A stretch of DNA of 64,000 bases from Mycteria americana (GCF_035582795.1 NC_134367.1:84551062-84615061); one strand, 5' to 3'. Shown: positions 37,756-49,840, numbered from the stretch's first letter. Notes: generated by a model not told the origin, from the sequence alone. Translations and numbers: made by a program.

Positions 37756-40700
37756 GTAAGTGACGTCTTATCTCTGTCTCCCTTCTTCCCCCTCGCTCTT
37801 CTGCCTTTCCTTTTCCCCTTTCCTCCCGCCGGCCGAGTCGAGCAGCACCCCGCACAGACGGCCGAGCGGGTGCAGAAATCCTTGCGGAGCAGGAGCGTAT
37901 CCTTCCCTGCAGCCTGCCCAGGCACCCGTGAGCGCCCAGAGCCCCCGTCTCCCCCAGCCTGGTGCCTTTGTGCATTTTCCTTCAGAAAAGAGGTAACTTG
38001 CTCCAGAGCGTGGCATGAAGGATAGCTGCTATCTCCATGCTGCTGTGGACATGCGTCAGCCTTTGCCGGCCCCTTCCGAGTGACTATTCCCAGGCTGTGG
38101 CACCAGACCTAGTTGTTTCTAACTGCACATTCCCGCAAGCCGCGGCTGCACGCAATGCGTTTCTGGTCCCAACCTGTGAATTTAATGGGGCCCTCACCTT
38201 TCTACGCGCGACAGCAGGCTTGCAGGGTGGCACAGTTATCCTTTGCACCCATGTCAGTCAGCAGCAGCTGCGGCAAGGAGAGGAGAGCTGGGCTGCCCTC
38301 GCCTACCCGTGGCCAAAGCGTGTGTGCCTGTGTCGCTGGTGGAGGATCGGCGTAACGCCGGCACGCAGGGACTTGCCTCTGGCCGGCAGCTGTGGACACG
38401 GGGCCAGGCAGCACGGCAGGCAGCGGGGCAGCAGGCCTGCTCCCCTGGGGCTGCTCTCCCAGTGGCACCGCGAATGTTTGCTTACACCCTTAGTCCTACA
38501 CCCCACGTGAACGCCGGCTCCGCAGCGGCAACGGAGCCGCGTGGAGGGGGGGTTATCAGAAAACCCCGCAGCTCCCTGCTGACCCTGCTGCCGTTTTGGC
38601 AGCGCTCAGCACGCAGTGTCCTCTGGCAGCAGAGCCGGGCAGGTGAGTAACCCACCGCCCCGGCACCAAGGGGGTCCTGCCGGGGCCAGAGTAACTGCAA
38701 GGAAAAGGTGCCAGTGCGTCCCTCCTGCCTCACTGCACCAGCAGGCACTTATTAATATTAACAGCAATAACGGTTATAGTACCTATTTTCTTCCCACCAT
38801 TTGAGGAGCTCTCTGCCCGCCCACCCGGGCAATGCTTTCAGTGCTCAGAAGAGGTTGTTAGCCCTGGCTGCGTGGAGCAGCCGAGAGTTAACTTTTCGGG
38901 AAGCGTTGCTCTCCAGCAGGAGAGCTTGGCAGGAGAGCTTGGCCAGCCTTGCGGTGGTGGCAGCCAAGAGGCTGCTCTGGGAATCGTTGCAAAATGTACC
39001 TGCCAAAAGCCCGGCCTGGCCAGCTGGTGTCTGTGCTTGCCCACCCACCTGCCCAGGTAGCCGTAACTTCAAAAGAAATTAACTGGGATTTTTGAGTACA
39101 GAAACAAGGGTATTCTGCAGTGATCTTGGAGGCAGGGGAGTGTTGCTGCTATCCTAGCTGGCCATGCTGGCCATTTTCATAAAAGTAGAAAAAAGGAAGG
39201 CGTATTTTTGTGGTCTTCAGCCATCTTGAGGCGCAGTCAGCTGCGGTGCTGGTGGGACACCAGCAGAGGAGGTGTGCAGAGGGCTGACCACTGCTCTCCC
39301 ATGCTTGCAGCTTGCTCCTTGGTCTGCACGTGCCGTCTCTCACCGCTGGATACAGCTGTGGTCTGGGGGGAAAGAAGCCGACTTGTGTGTAGGGATACCC
39401 ACACGGACACGCACACGCTGGAGCGAAGATGCTTCTCGTGGTCTCCCGGGTGCATGGCCATGTGTGAAGAGCCGGGGTGGTCAGGGGCTCTCCAGCAGCT
39501 TCCCGGCCAGGCTAGGTCTTGTGCTGTGGCAGGTAACACGTGCTGGGGGACAAATCCTGCTCTGGATCCCTCCCTTCCCAAAGGGGCAGCAGGAGTGGAC
39601 GGAGCAGGGAAGCAGACCCGGGTGGTGGTCTCAGCCATGTGCAGCTGTCCTTCGTTTCTTACCAGCACTGCCTTGGGAAAGCAGCAATGAAGCAGAGACC
39701 CGGAGCCGGGGCCAGGGTGGTGGGGGCCATGAGATGCTCCTGCCACACACCCCAGCCCCTCACCGTGGCACCTGGCACCGGTGAGGGGCAGCGGGTGGGG
39801 GGAGGAGAGGCTTCCTGAGAAGCCACCTCCATGCCCAGGAAGAAACATGGCCACCTCCCACCCTGGTGACAGGCCAGCAAGGGGCCTCAGCACAGGAGGA
39901 AGGGGCTCGCAGGAGGACTGGGCTGTTCGCTCTTGGCATCGTGGCATCGTGACTGGTGACAAAATGTGAGTGAGGAGACACTTGTCCCTAGAGACTGGCA
40001 GGGCATGGCAGTCCAGCTTCGTTTGCCACCATGGGAGAGCTGGGGACGCTTCTGTCTGCAGAGGAACGTAGTGAGGAGTTTCCTGGCGAGATGCATTTTC
40101 TTTCCCCTTATCTTCCCTTTCTGTACAGCCCATGTGAAAAGCAGCAGCCATTGCGGGTGGCACTGTCTGGTGTGCTGGGGGATAGCCTCGGGATGAACCC
40201 CAAAACAAAGCCTTCCTCCTGGGACTGGCAGCCAGGAGGAGGGACAGCTGCTGGGGCTTCTCCGGGAGCGACCCAGGGACTGCGAGCCAGCCCACAGCCT
40301 AACCCCAAAGCTCGCAGTCCCTCAGGCCCACGCTGCGTCAGAGCTGCTGACCCTTTTAGAAGCACCTTTTGAGAGGGAATTTGGCAGATGAGGCTGCAGG
40401 GGCGATGGTGCCTTGCCCTGCGGCGAGCAGGAGCCCTCCCACGCTCCCGCTCCATCCCCCCGGCAGCGCAGCAGGATGGACAGAGCCACAGCAAAGCTCT
40501 GACCGCACATTTGGGTGTCCCTGTTCACACCCGCTGGAAGAGAGGCCAGGTGAGAAACGTAGCGGCTCAGTGGGGTTTAAGCACGTACAAGTATCCTACT
40601 TGGCCTTCTGAAGTGCAACTACTAGCTCTACAAGCACTTAAATCACAATTTGGCTGGAATTTAAATGTAAGAGCAAGCTACAAAATCCCATCCTTGCCAC

Positions 40701-41683
40701 TCAGGCGCTTGTAAGTGCCTACATCTCCTGTAAGGACGCTACACTTCTCCCCCTTTCCCTTCACTGCGCCCAGAGCAACAGTCCAACTGGGCTGCGAGCT
40801 GTTGTATTGCTTTCACAGAAGACACACATGTAATGAAGCTGTGAGTGCCCGAAGCATTGCCTCTGCAAGCCCTGCAGTGCTGAGGCATTTGCAAGTAACG
40901 GCAGGCCGGTAGCCGTGGTGTGGTGGGGTGCAAGCAGCCCGTCACCACCACTAACGACGTGCTTGATAGACAGGCTGAAAGGCTTCCAGAGAGAGCGTAT
41001 GTCGACAGGCGAGGCCAAGACTCATCTGACGCTCGTGACATGCTTGGTAGAAGAGGCAAGGACTTCTGCCCCAGCAAAACTCTTCATAGACTGCATTTAT
41101 TTGCTTTGATCTTTGACTTCAGTGTTTCCCTCCATGCTACAGTAAATAAAACAGCTCAGGATTCAAGAGAGCCATTGCTTGCAAGTACCTCCTGCGTACG
41201 TAACGTATAGACAAGCACACCTGCCAGTGGGACTTGGAAATAAATAAACTATCAAATCCCAGATCGTAGTCTTCCTTGCAACTGGGCAGAGACCCAGCCT
41301 CCAGGGAGGTGCTCTGGAGTCAGCCAACCCCTGACATTGAAAGCAAACCCGGATGCTTTTTATTCTGCAGTTCATTAACGCGCCCTGCAAGTTTCCACTG
41401 CCGCCCGCAGGGGCTCAGGCAGGCTCCCTTCGCCAACGCACACGGAGGTACCAGCCCTTTGCCCCAGCCTGACTTGTGGCTGTGGTTTTCCCCCGGCTCT
41501 CCCGTGAAGGCTGGACGAGCCCCACGCATCTCGGATGGGAGACGGCCACGCCTGGAGCAGATGCTAGAGGAAACGCTGCATCTTCCACTCTTTGTCACCT
41601 GGTCTGTAGCACAGGTGATGTTGAAGGGCTGGAGTTGCCATCTTTCAGCTAAGCCCAAGCCATGCATCTTGCAGCTCCACAAA

Positions 41684-41917
41684 GAGCCATACTGAGTCAG
41701 AGCAAAGGTGTGTCTGCCCCAGCAGCCTGGCTCCAGCAGCTGCCTGTAGTGGACACCTAGAAAAATCTGTCTGAAAAAGAAAAGCCTATAATGATATTTC
41801 CTCATGAGACTTTCCAGCCTCCAGCAATCTGAGGCCCAAGGACTTCCTGAGACGGAAGCGATATTCCTATAGTTAATAGTTCTCGATGGATTTTTTTTTC
41901 CGTGAGTTTATCCTTGT
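41684..41917 (-). mobile_element. Ancient CR1/L3-like LINE 3' relic
   Basis: Plus-strand text runs GCCATACTGAGTCAGAGCAAAGG, then CCAGCAGCCTGGCTCCAGCAG, then CCAGCCTCCAGCAATCTGAGG, then GGACTTCCTGAG, then TTAATAGTTCTCGATGG, and ends near CCGTGAGTTTATCC. The order and wording resemble the reverse complement of the 3' end of an old CR1 family also abundant in turtles (GCCATACTGGGTCAGACCAAAGG through AATAGCCATTGATGGAC to ATGAATTTATC). The copy is heavily decayed and carries no open frame. The family match is from memory and needs an alignment. Confidence 0.65.
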
Positions 41918-43550
41918 AAAGTTTTCACATCCACAGTGTACAACAGCAAAGCTTTCCTTGGCTGAATTATATGTTGGGTGAAGAAAAAAATCTCTTTTTG
42001 TTTGTTCTGCACCTGCCCCATGCTAGTCTCATTCGATGACCTTTTTTCTTGTGCCTCTGAAGCCACACAGAGCATCTGAATTTTTATTTGACAAGCACCA
42101 GCACGCTGACATGAGAGAACTGCTGAGGGCTGCTGAGCTCCTTCAGTCCTGCCTATCTGAAACAGCCCCACGTTGCTGTGGAACCATGCACTGGGGTTTT
42201 TTCTCTCCTTGCCTTAAAAAGAAGCCTGTCCAGGACCTTAGGGCCCAGCTACACCACCGCCAAGCTTCGCTTTAGAAATGATGCGCAGAATTTAGCTGTG
42301 CTTGGAGAGATCGGGTGCCAACAGGGCTGCAAGCCAAGATGCCATATCTGAACGTCCCCAAATTTGCAGCATGTACACCCAGTCTTTGCAGCTTGCACCA
42401 GGCTCCGCTCTGATCAGGTCATAAATCAGCATCTTCAGAACCCGCTGCCCCTCGGCTGGGCCATGCAAGGGGCTGAGCAGCTGGGGGAAACCCTGCCTCT
42501 CCGTAGCCTACCGAAGCTGTGCTCATGCAGCATCTTGAACAGCAGTACAGCAATTTCTAGACTCAGTATTTTCCAGGCAGTGTCAGGTTCTGCTGATTCG
42601 GGCTTTCTTCTACCCTTACGCCACCCTGCCATTCTACAGCAACACCTTTGGAGAAATTGATCCCCTTCTGTTTGCAAAAATGGGGCATTTTTCTGTTAGG
42701 GGAAATTGGAGCTGTTGTTGTCAGCGTGCAGGAGGGATCTGCTGGGTGATTGTCTGTGGAAGCTTTATAGGTGCCCCCTGGCACCAGCCCCAGCTCAGCC
42801 CAGGGAAGAGGCTGCTGGTGCTGCCGGGATGGGGACCTGCAGCTGGTAAAGGGGTCCCCTCCACCACAGCTTGCTCATCAGGCGGCAGCAGAGCTTGGCA
42901 CACAGGCTTTCCCCTGCATCTTCACAGCAGCCCCAGCATCTCTGGTGGTGAACGGGAAAGGTGAGGGGAGGCCATCGCTCTTGCACGTGTAGGCAGCTGC
43001 AGCCTGTGGATGGGGCTTAAAACCCCAGTCTGGCCCCGGGAGCGGAGACAGTTGGCTGGCACTGACCCAGCTATGGGTCAAAATAAACTCATTTATCCCA
43101 ATCATCTTAGAAGCGTCACCGTGACTGTGCAGCCAAAGGGGATGTGGTCCAAGCAGGGCGTCCCTCGCACCACTGCAGAGCCAGGCTGCACGGAGCAGGC
43201 AGAAAGCCCCTTTCACCCCAGAATTAGCACGTGGGGAGGCTTGAGGCGCCTGGCAGGACAGTCCCGGAGAAGCCAGGGGTCTCTTGCTGACCCTGCTGAA
43301 TCAGGGGCAGCCTGTCCCTTTCCTTCGTGAATGCTACCTTCCTTTGGACAACCCCCCTCAGGCATTGCTGTGGGCCTGGCCAGCTGCCCGAGCCTCCCTC
43401 TACTCTCTGAAATGACACGTCTGAACTGGAAAGTAGTTGCATGAGGTTTATTTGAAACCCCTTTTTCCTCCAAAACCTCCTCAGGACTCAGAGCCTTTCC
43501 TGCGAGCACCAGGGAATTACTACTTGTGTGTTATTGTCACGCACAGGCTG

Positions 43551-43740
43551 CGGGGTCTCGCCGATGGGGAGGCTCAGTGACAGAGATGAAATCCCCCCTT
43601 CAGCTCAGCCCGCGACGCAGGGCCCGGCGCTCCGGCCCGCCGCGCACCGCCCCGAGGCAGCCGCTCCTTCGCAGCTCTGCCCGCAGCTTCTCTGCAGCCA
43701 GGGAAGCCACGAGGGGAGGCAGCGTCGGCTCCTCGGGCAC
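43551..43740. promoter_or_regulatory. CpG cluster just upstream of an SLC35F3 exon
   Basis: I count about 21 CpGs in 190 bases, ending about 150 bases before the exon that starts at 43889. Neighbouring sequence is GC-rich but much poorer in CpG. It could be an internal promoter or an exon-proximal regulatory island. Only composition supports this. Confidence 0.25.
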
Positions 43741-43888
43741 TGGCCTGGGCTTGCTACTCGTTTTCTACATAAGGAGGGGAGCAGACGATGCAAAAGTACT
43801 GCCCTCTCATTTAAAGCTGCTCTCATGTTTTTTCCATGTTGGGGCTTGTCCAGTAACGCTTGCTCGCTTTCTTTCTTTCTCCAACCAG

Positions 43889-44014
43889 ATCGTGGCTGCT
43901 ATATTTGCTATTGCAGGGATAGTTATGATGACGTACGCTGATGGGTTTCACAGCCACTCCGTTATTGGGATAGCCCTGGTGGTGGGCTCTGCCTCGATGT
44001 CTGCTCTCTACAAG
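43889..44014 (+). CDS. SLC35F3: SLC35F3 coding exon (TM5-TM6)
   Basis: A 126-base exon of exactly 42 codons, phase 0 at both ends. The acceptor is CTCCAACCAG and the donor is AAG|GTAAGC. The peptide starts IVAAIFAIAGIVMMTYADGF (helix five) and continues after a short HSHSV link into IGIALVVGSASMSALYK (helix six). The GIVMMTYADGF wording is characteristic of the F3 branch. Because the exon is symmetric, skipping it would keep the frame but remove a helix pair. Confidence 0.96.
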
Positions 44015-46797
44015 GTAAGCACACCTGGGTCTTCACCCCCAGAGAGATGCCAATCAACCCCATCACTCACTTTAACTGCTCCTGTCCTACTTGCAGACCT
44101 TCACGCAGTTCAGTGCCACGTGCCCTTCTTTGAGGGGCTCTGCCATAAACACACTGACTCTGCAACACTGCATTCAGGTATTCACTTGCTTTGATGTCTG
44201 CCCTCACTTAGGATAAAAACTCCTATTTCCTGGGAAGAGTCTTCTCCAGTGCCCACAGGAGGACTTACAGATGCCCCACCTTCTTGAAAAATGAGGCTGC
44301 TTTTCCACAGGTGCTGGATTTAATTACTCACTCTGGAAGTGCCCTGCAGAGATTTAGCTGCTTTTTTCAAGCCACTGTGTTACCTCCCCTTGCCAGTCCT
44401 CCTTCGGTGGCATACATAGCCTACGCTGGGCTTGAAGCATTGCTTATCATGGAAATAATCACCTGCTTAAAATCCAAAGCACATGCCTATGAATCAAGGT
44501 CTCGTCCTGACCAGCCAGGCACGCTGCACTATGTGTAAGATGACATGCAGCCTTCTCTGCTGGGCAAAGAGCCATTTCACTTACCCTGCGACACGTATGT
44601 GGATTTGCCTCTGTGCTGCTCATGGCGTGCAGACTCGCAGTCCAGAGAGAGGAATAAGCACTTGTAGGGTGCAGTTCACCCACCCTGGCTCGGATGTGGA
44701 GACTGGGATGAGGTGTCGAGCTCTCCATCTGGTCTAATGAATTGCACTGTACCAGTCCTCCAACACAAACTGGCCAGGCAAGTCCTCCAGCCTTAACACA
44801 AGCAATCCAGGGAGACTTGCCAAACTGAGAAGCGTCTGTCTGTGTCCCTCAGTGCTGTGCTGCAATGCTTTCTGCTCACTTTTTCAGATCGGCCTATGTC
44901 TTACATAAGGGAGGTCATGAAGTTTCATACAGCTCTTTCCTCTAAAAGAGCATTTCCTTGCAAGACCAGAGACGTGGCCCTCCAGACCCCAGGAAGTGCC
45001 ATGGCTCTGGAGTCATCTGCAGGCAGGGAGGGTTATTCAAGGCTAGAGCCTAGCTCTGCCCCTCTGCCATGGCACCTCTGCTCCCTGGGGGGACAGAGGG
45101 TCCCAGGGCTGCTCCACCAGAGCCCACGCACGGGGAGGTGATGGTGGCAGTGCCAGCAGGGTGTTAGTCTGCAACGCGCCCCGCATGCGAGGACAGAGCG
45201 GCAATGCAGCTGCACTGGCCAGCGATGGCTGCGAGGTGGTGGGAGTGGGCAGCAGCCCCGCGAGCATGGCAGCCCTGCAGACCTGCCTGCCGGGCTCTAG
45301 TTAGGCAAAGGGAAGAGCCAACTGACACTAGCGAGGGGGCCTACCATCCCAGCACAAACCGGTAAGTCGGAGTCCAGTCGCTCTGCTGGTTTGCAGCCCG
45401 TGGCAGGGGAAAGCTGTACCCAGAGCCCATGGGATCCACCGGATCCTCTGCAGTTCTGTGGTGGAAAACTGATGCAGACCCCAGCCCAGTCCGCGGGGGC
45501 TCCCCAGATGGGCCGCTCACACCCCTCGGTTCCTCTCTCTTTCTCCCGCTAGCAAACCAAAGCTTTTAAATCCCTCCCCGCAGTGTCATTAGTCAGGCTG
45601 CAGCTGTGCTCTGGGCTGCGGGCTGCAGCTGCCCCGTCTGCCTTCTGGGGACAAGCCAGTCCCGCCGTGGGCAGATCCGGGCTGGGCTGGCACCCTGGGA
45701 GGTGCACAGACACTGCGGTCCTCACTGCCTGAGTCTGCGGGGCAGCAAGCTGCTCCCTCCTTCAGAGAAAATGGACATGCTGTGCATTGGGATAAAACCT
45801 CATTTATCTTCCTAAAAAATAGACTGGAAGTGAGTCCAGCAGAGGAAAGGAGTTGCTCCTGTGTGCAGCTGCTGAAGTTGGTATCTACAAGAAGAGAACC
45901 CGCTTCTTAAGGGGAAGGGTTTTTTTCTTTTTTTAAGTATTTGTAATTTCCTCTCGTGCTGCTTCCCACTGACCAAATCTAACTTTCAAAACCCCACCAA
46001 GGAGGTCGAGTCAGGAATGTCAGGGGGAGCCTCAGCTCCCCCCGAGGGTGGTTTCTCCAGGGCTGCGTGGGGCAGTGCTGGTCTCGCCACCCACGAGCCC
46101 GTCGCCCAGATACCCTGCAGCCCGCCCGGGCCACGCAGTGCCCCATTTCAGCAGCCTTCCTCCACCCGGTGTCTAGGAGGAGGAAGAAATTCACACCACA
46201 GAAAAAAAACCCCTCCCGGGTAGACGGGCCAGTCAAAGCAAAGGAATGAGGACGGGAGGGAACAGCCTCCGAGCCGCCCCCTCCTCTCTGGCAGAGAGGG
46301 GCTGGCACAGGGATGTCTCACGCAGGGAGACCTCAACCCGTTGCTTCCTCTCCTCCCCCTACCCTGCTCCACCAAGTCTTCTGTATGTAATGTCAAATTT
46401 TCCTGGGGTTTTCCCAAAGGGAGCATGCAGAAAACAGACCGAAGGGTCTAGGCCAGGGTGAGCAACCTTCCCTTTCAGGAGGTGCACGGCCAAAGGCGCT
46501 GAGTCCCCTTCCCACGAGGGCTCACTTGGCAGCTGCCCCTGCCTGTGCTCCAGGGGGGTGCCAGGAGGGAGAAGGCTGGGGCAGACGAGCTGCTCTCCAC
46601 AGCTTCACGAGCAGCCATGAAGTGAAGTGTGTGGCAAGCATCGCCGCATAGGTGCTGACTGACACTGCTCAGCACCCAGCCCCTTGGCCACAAGCGCTGG
46701 CCAGCGGGCCAGGACGCCGGGAGCCACTGGAGCCAGGACACCAGCCCTCCAGAGGAGCGGTGCAAGAGAGTTAAACCCATGTGTTCTCCTCTTGTAG
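44015..46797 (+). other. SLC35F3: SLC35F3 intron (2.8 kb)
   Basis: GC-rich intron bounded by GTAAGC at 44015 and CTCTTGTAG ending at 46797. No exon, repeat family or RNA gene is recognisable. The short open frames on both strands have no domain content. Confidence 0.85.
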
Positions 46798-46990
46798 GTT
46801 TTATTCAAACTTCTTTTGGGCAGTGCTAAATTTGGAGAAGCTGCCTTATTCCTGTCCGTCTTAGCTGTCTTCAACGTCCTCTTTGTTACCTGTATTCCTG
46901 TCATCCTTTATTTTACCGAAGTAGAGTACTGGAGCTCTTTCGACATCGTTCCTTGGGGAAACCTCTGCGGATTTTCGATTCTCTTATTGA
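46798..46990 (+). CDS. SLC35F3: SLC35F3 coding exon (TM7-TM8)
   Basis: The exon has 64 codons plus one base. The acceptor is CTCTTGTAG and the donor is TTGA|GTGAGT. It opens VLFKLLLGSAKFGEAALF, continues the helix through LAVFNVLFVTCIPVILYF, crosses a loop TEVEYWSSFDIVPWG and enters the next helix at NLCGFSILLL. The final A starts a Thr codon (ACA) completed by CA in the next exon, so the join is exact. The motif GSAKFGEAALFLS is typical of SLC35F3. The exon opens the second half of the ten-helix fold. Confidence 0.95.
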
Positions 46991-47814
46991 GTGAGTAGAC
47001 GGGGGCTCTCTCACTGCTCGGGGTGGAGGAGGGTGCCAGAAACTGGCCGCGGGCGGAAGCTGCAGGCTTCTGAAATACTGGAGCTGTTTTCCCTTCTTTT
47101 CAACCTAATTATTAGCTTGAGAAATCATGCAGAGGGCCCATTCCTAGGTGCCAACGTAGACCCCGCTCCTGCTGTTATTATCAAGCCAAAATATTGTGGC
47201 CGTCATTAGGTGCTGTGGGACTAAACTGTAAAGCTTGTCCTAACTCCTACTCGTGAACTCGGCGTCACGGAGACAAGCGACACCTGCCCGGGCTGTGATG
47301 GGAAGCAGCCCTGCCGGCAGGGCATTACCTTGGGCTCGTCAGCATCCCCCGAGCAAGCAGCTGAGGCCAGGCCAGTCAAGGTCAGCCGCCGGCACCTCCG
47401 CTGACTTCAGTAGCAGCTAATTGCTATTCCTAAAGAGCAGAAAAGTTGAAAATGTAGCATTGCATAGAGCTGATGGGAATTTGGTAGGTGGCACTCCTCT
47501 CTTCTGCTGCCACTGCTGGGCCACCAAGGGAACCCAGCTTGGGAGGGATGCCAAATCTAAGCCTTAATGATTCATGGTCATCAGACATGTGATGCCGTTC
47601 CTTGTTAAACTAGTCGTGTTGACTGTGCTGCCACAGTTGGTCCCTAAACTGGATGATGGCATCACATCTCCTAAAACCTTCCTTTCATTTCTACTGGAAA
47701 TAGCCCTTCTCCATCCCTGTCTTGAGTCCCAGCTCCTTTTACCCTGAACAGTCACAACGCTTGACTCTAAAGTACCTCCAGTTTACTCATCAGTGGACCC
47801 CATAGTGAAAGTAA

Positions 47815-47849
47815 GCACTACTTGCTTACTTTCCGTAAGCAAGTAGTGC
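47815..47849. repeat. Perfect 15-bp inverted repeat with 5-base loop
   Basis: The left arm GCACTACTTGCTTAC (47815-47829) and right arm GTAAGCAAGTAGTGC (47835-47849) are exact reverse complements around a TTTCC loop. The flanking bases do not pair, so the stem is exactly 15 bp. It sits in an SLC35F3 intron. A stem this short is below usual microRNA precursor length. It may reflect a recent palindromic mutation event or a structured intronic element. Confidence 0.9.
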
Positions 47850-48058
47850 AGAACTTGGCAAGCGATCACTGGGGTGTGCAATGTATAGGTACTACTAGAA
47901 GACAGTCAGAGCCCCAGCTGCTGACAAGTTCAGTATTGGCAAGTCTCTCCTGACTTTGCTAAAGCTAATCACCGTAAAACAAGGGTGAATTTGGTCCAAA
48001 GCAATTATTAATTTGTCATGAGACACTCCATGAACAGTGTATGGTATTACCATGGAGT

Positions 48059-48124
48059 GATATTATAATCATTGAGTTGTAATGATATTTTAACGATATT
48101 ATAATTTCATTGTATGAAATTATA
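48059..48124. repeat. AT-rich palindrome with internal direct repeats
   Basis: TATAATTTCAT (48100-48110) and ATGAAATTATA (48114-48124) form an 11-bp perfect stem with a 3-base TGT loop. GATATTATAAT occurs twice, at 48059-48069 and 48095-48105. Low complexity makes chance pairing more likely than for the hairpin 250 bases upstream. Confidence 0.8.
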
Positions 48125-48583
48125 TTTAGCAAGTTCCTGTCTGGAAGAGGGTTAGATTTACAGCATCTTCCACCTGCAGCTGGAGGCAGCTTTTCTACAA
48201 AAATATATTCAGCCAGAAGCGACTGTTTGGCTGAAACCTCCCAGATGAAAAGTGTTTAGTCTTTCAGCAGGGCAAAGCGGATCGGTATAGAGAGTGGGAA
48301 TCACTGCACAGTACACTGAGAGACAGGTTGTACCCACCTGATCCTGCCGCTGGCCTCCCGTGGGATATATTCTGGAGTTCTCCAGAAACAGCAATGTCTC
48401 AGGCAGGCGGACGTGCAGCAGACAGACGTCTGTCCGCAGGTATCTTCCTGGAGTAACAACAGAAGTTACTGTGCCTTCTATGTGAACAGCATACAGAGGG
48501 AGTAATAAAGCATAAATGTTTCAAGTGGCGTTCCCTCTGGCTAGTTTCACTGTAGTAAAAGGTGTTTTTCTTTCCTTCTTCAG

Positions 48584-48673
48584 CATTCAATATTCTACTA
48601 AATTTTGGGATTGCTATTACATACCCCACCTTGATTTCTCTTGGAATTGTACTGAGTGTCCCAGTGAACGCAG
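48584..48673 (+). CDS. SLC35F3: SLC35F3 coding exon (TM9)
   Basis: A 90-base exon. The first CA completes Thr, 29 codons follow and the last G starts a Val codon. The acceptor is TTCTTCAG and the donor is GCAG|GTAAGA. The peptide FNILLNFGIAITYPTLISLG continues into IVLSVPVNA, a helix and re-entrant-like stretch conserved in the SLC35F group (the TYPTLxSLG motif). Being 90 bases and phase-matched, it is another frame-neutral cassette. Confidence 0.95.
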
Positions 48674-49840
48674 GTAAGAATTTCTGCCTTTTGCATCTTA
48701 ATGAATACATTAAATCTGTGGCCTTTCAAATACACAACAGGGATAAAAGCAAATAGCTTTACTAAACATGTTTTGCATCTTCTCTCAAAGACTTACAGAG
48801 ATGACACTAATTAAAAATGTATACTTTATGTGTCAAATATGTATTGTATAATATTACATGAATATTCATAATCTCTAGAATTGCTTTTTAAGTTACTGTC
48901 CGAAGAAGCCTGCATACTGAAAAACAAAGTAGATTTGAAGTCATCCATTTCTGGGCTGGGATGAAAACTCACGGACGAAATAGAAATCAATTCTTAATGA
49001 TTTCTTCAAGGCAGGTTTAACACTAAATTGAAACAAATAAAATTGCTTACATTTTAAAGCAAATATGTACTAGTAATTCTGCTTACCTTGGTAAAGAACA
49101 TTGCAGGTGTTTATCAAGAGCACTGGACAATTCAGTTTTGGGCATGGCCTGGTACGTTCCCCTGACAGTTTTCTCAAATTTAGCAAAAGCCAAGAGACTG
49201 CGGAGCCCAAGAGGGCTGGGCAGGGGAGTGCAGAGGCAACCCTGGCCCAAACCGGAGCCACCTCTCCCAAACCAGGCTCCTAAAACCCAGCGTGCTGAAC
49301 TGGTGCCACGGTGCAGGTGGCAGCTCCCAGCTTTGTGCTGACTACACGCACACTGAGCCAGGCACCGCTGGCCGCCCCGGCAGATTTTCATACCGACCAG
49401 ATCCCCACCAGAGTGTGTGCACGGCTCAGGGTGCGCAGGGTTTCTTATTCAGCGGGGCAGTCAGGCTGAGAAGAAAAATTTGCACAAAGGAGCTGCCATG
49501 CCAGGGAAGGGAAATGCTCCTTCCTCTGCGTACCTGGACCTCAGCGGGAGTTCCTGTGCAAGCAAGGGACAAGATGCTGCTGCAGACAACAAGTGCAGCT
49601 CCAGGCAACGTCCCCTTTTGCACCCTGAGCCCACAGGCCAGCTCTGCCTGCTCTGGAGGGGGCCGTACCCTGCTGTGTGCTAACCCAGCAGGAAGGGTCG
49701 TCTCCCTGCCACCATCTCCTCCGTGGTCATGTTCTCCTGCCCCAGCCAGCCTTCAGAGCCAGGGAGGCGAGGGGGAGGGAAGGGGATACTGCCCTAATGC
49801 TTTGTCCCACATAATAACACCCGTTCCATGTCCCACGCAG
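48674..49840 (+). other. SLC35F3: SLC35F3 last intron (1.2 kb)
   Basis: Bounded by GTAAGA at 48674 and TCCCACGCAG ending at 49840. The left half is AT-rich and the right half is GC-rich. The 198-codon frame at 49292-49888 crosses the acceptor in a different frame from the protein and is not a gene. Nothing else is recognisable. Confidence 0.85.

Larger units (their letters stand above)
37756..43888 (+). other. SLC35F3: SLC35F3 intron (6.1 kb)
   Basis: This is GC-rich sequence bounded by GTAAGT at 37756 and CCAACCAG at 43888, the latter preceded by a CTTT-repeat pyrimidine tract. It contains an ancient CR1-like fragment (41.7-41.9 kb) and a CpG cluster just before the next exon. The longest open frame in the window (39237-40295, minus, 352 codons) lies here. 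It is Pro/Ser/Gly-rich without recognisable domains, and several overlapping plus-strand frames are open too, so I treat it as composition-driven. Confidence 0.85.
46991..48583 (+). other. SLC35F3: SLC35F3 intron (1.6 kb)
   Basis: Bounded by GTGAGT at 46991 and CTTCTTCAG ending at 48583. It holds two inverted repeats described separately: a perfect 15-bp stem at 47815-47849 and AT-rich palindromes at 48059-48124. The rest shows nothing recognisable. Confidence 0.85.

Noticed and set aside
39237..40295. 352-codon minus-strand open frame, the longest in the window
   Set aside because: It lies in GC-rich intron where several overlapping plus-strand frames are also open. The peptide is Pro/Ser/Gly-rich without domains, signal or membrane segments. 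Stop depletion by base composition explains it.
43868..43880. CTTT tandem repeat as a microsatellite feature
   Set aside because: It is the polypyrimidine tract of the acceptor for the exon at 43889.
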